Assembly: GCF_900107685.1 (NCBI RefSeq)
Contig: NZ_FNRQ01000003.1
Span: forward strand, 496,001-560,000
DNA from: Paraburkholderia sartisoli
GTDB lineage: Bacteria; Pseudomonadota; Gammaproteobacteria; Burkholderiales; Burkholderiaceae
DNA length: 64,000 nt
Reading direction: 5' to 3'
Shown here: piece by piece, positions 63,710 through 64,000 of the stretch
Position numbering within the stretch: position 1 is the first letter of the stretch
Layout: each line of letters opens with the position of its first letter
Translations under genes and position numbers: made by a program
Notes under the pieces: generated by a model
The model's database searches: none
What the model was told of the DNA's origin: nothing
Seen by the model: only the letters and a program-made list of their open reading frames with translations

Positions 63710-64000
63710 ATGACCGTCATCAAACAGGAAGACCTCATCCAGAGCATCGCTGATTCGCTTCAGTACATCAGCTACTACCATCCGCTCGACTACATCCAGG
63801 CCCTTGGCCGCGCGTATGAGCTCGAAGAGAGCCCCGCCGCGAAGGACGCGATCGCGCAGATCCTGACCAACAGCCGCATGTGCGCCGAGGGCAAGCGTCC
63901 GATCTGCCAGGACACCGGCATCGTCACGATATTCGTGAAGGTCGGCATGGATGTGCGGTGGGACGGTGCGACGATGGGCGTCACCGACATGATCAACGAA
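63710..64000 (+). CDS. Class I (iron-sulfur) fumarate hydratase, 5' part
   Basis: The frame from ATG 63710 runs to the window edge (97 residues seen of about 500-550). It starts MTVIKQEDLIQSIADSLQYI and includes SYYHPLDYIQALGRAYELEE and MCAEGKRPICQDTGIVTIFV. The last contains the first of three Cys (C66) expected to hold the 4Fe-4S cluster of class I fumarases and L-tartrate dehydratases. The enzyme interconverts fumarate and malate in the TCA cycle. The 256 bases between the DMT gene and this gene hold nothing else recognised. Confidence 0.92.
   Translation, partial: MTVIKQEDLIQSIADSLQYISYYHPLDYIQALGRAYELEESPAAKDAIAQILTNSRMCAEGKRPICQDTGIVTIFVKVGMDVRWDGATMGVTDMINE

Overview
The window is high-GC DNA with gene content and synteny typical of Burkholderiaceae (Paraburkholderia, Caballeronia or Burkholderia). 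The evidence is an extended hut operon with HutF, an ArgP/ArgO pair, a DUF3331 gene, RdgC, AhpC/AhpF, a class I fumarase and several Burkholderia-type small proteins. The assignment rests on recognising families, not on a search. Almost all of the window is chromosomal housekeeping or accessory metabolism. No phage, plasmid, CRISPR or insertion-sequence genes were seen.

Layout. 1-7032 (minus): histidine utilisation operon hutH-hutC-hutU-hutD-hutI-hutF, with HutC-like operators upstream of hutH; hutF runs off the left edge. 7405-8781: an NAD-dependent epimerase whose last codons lie in a palindromic repeat cluster, then a small membrane protein. 8873-10413 (minus): ArsR, SRPBCC and DUF899 cassette with an operator at the ArsR start. 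10596-11978 (minus): AzgA-type purine permease with a terminator and a structured leader. 12520-14804: PRC-barrel lipoprotein plus MFS transporter. 14801-16455: argP/argO.

16566-30551 (minus) is a complete Pel exopolysaccharide operon pelABCDEFG. It ends in an extra, separate secreted glycoside hydrolase of the PelA/GH114 type. The hydrolase domain of PelA itself looks shortened, with its two catalytic carboxylates exchanged (Asp to Glu, Glu to Asp), while the separate enzyme keeps the usual residues. PelD keeps a c-di-GMP inhibitory-site-like RxxD. About 1.4 kb of AT-richer noncoding DNA lies upstream of pelA.

31935-38046: a YtjA-like membrane peptide, a SnoaL-like protein, a MctP-type symporter with its DUF3311 partner, malate synthase G and an SDR. 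38243-47315: a YciI-like protein and a divergent DJ-1/AraC regulator sharing duplicated 34-bp operators, DUF3331 and type II NADH dehydrogenase with a divergent TetR regulator, two unknown small proteins, a LysR regulator, a GST and a three-domain PNPOx/FNR/ferredoxin fusion. 47608-53987: ahpC/ahpF, cupin, rdgC, an SDR and a YbfB-type MFS transporter beside a decayed Rrf2 regulator gene.

54358-57468 is a lower-GC islet on the 3' side of a tRNA-Ser(GGA). It carries a probable type VI secretion cargo module: a PAAR protein, a PGRP-fold peptidoglycan amidase and a membrane-anchored candidate immunity protein, with no T6SS core genes nearby. 57564-62050 is an acetate uptake and activation group (VC_2705-type symporter, DUF4212 subunit, acetyl-CoA synthetase). 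A DMT transporter and the 5' part of a class I fumarase complete the window.
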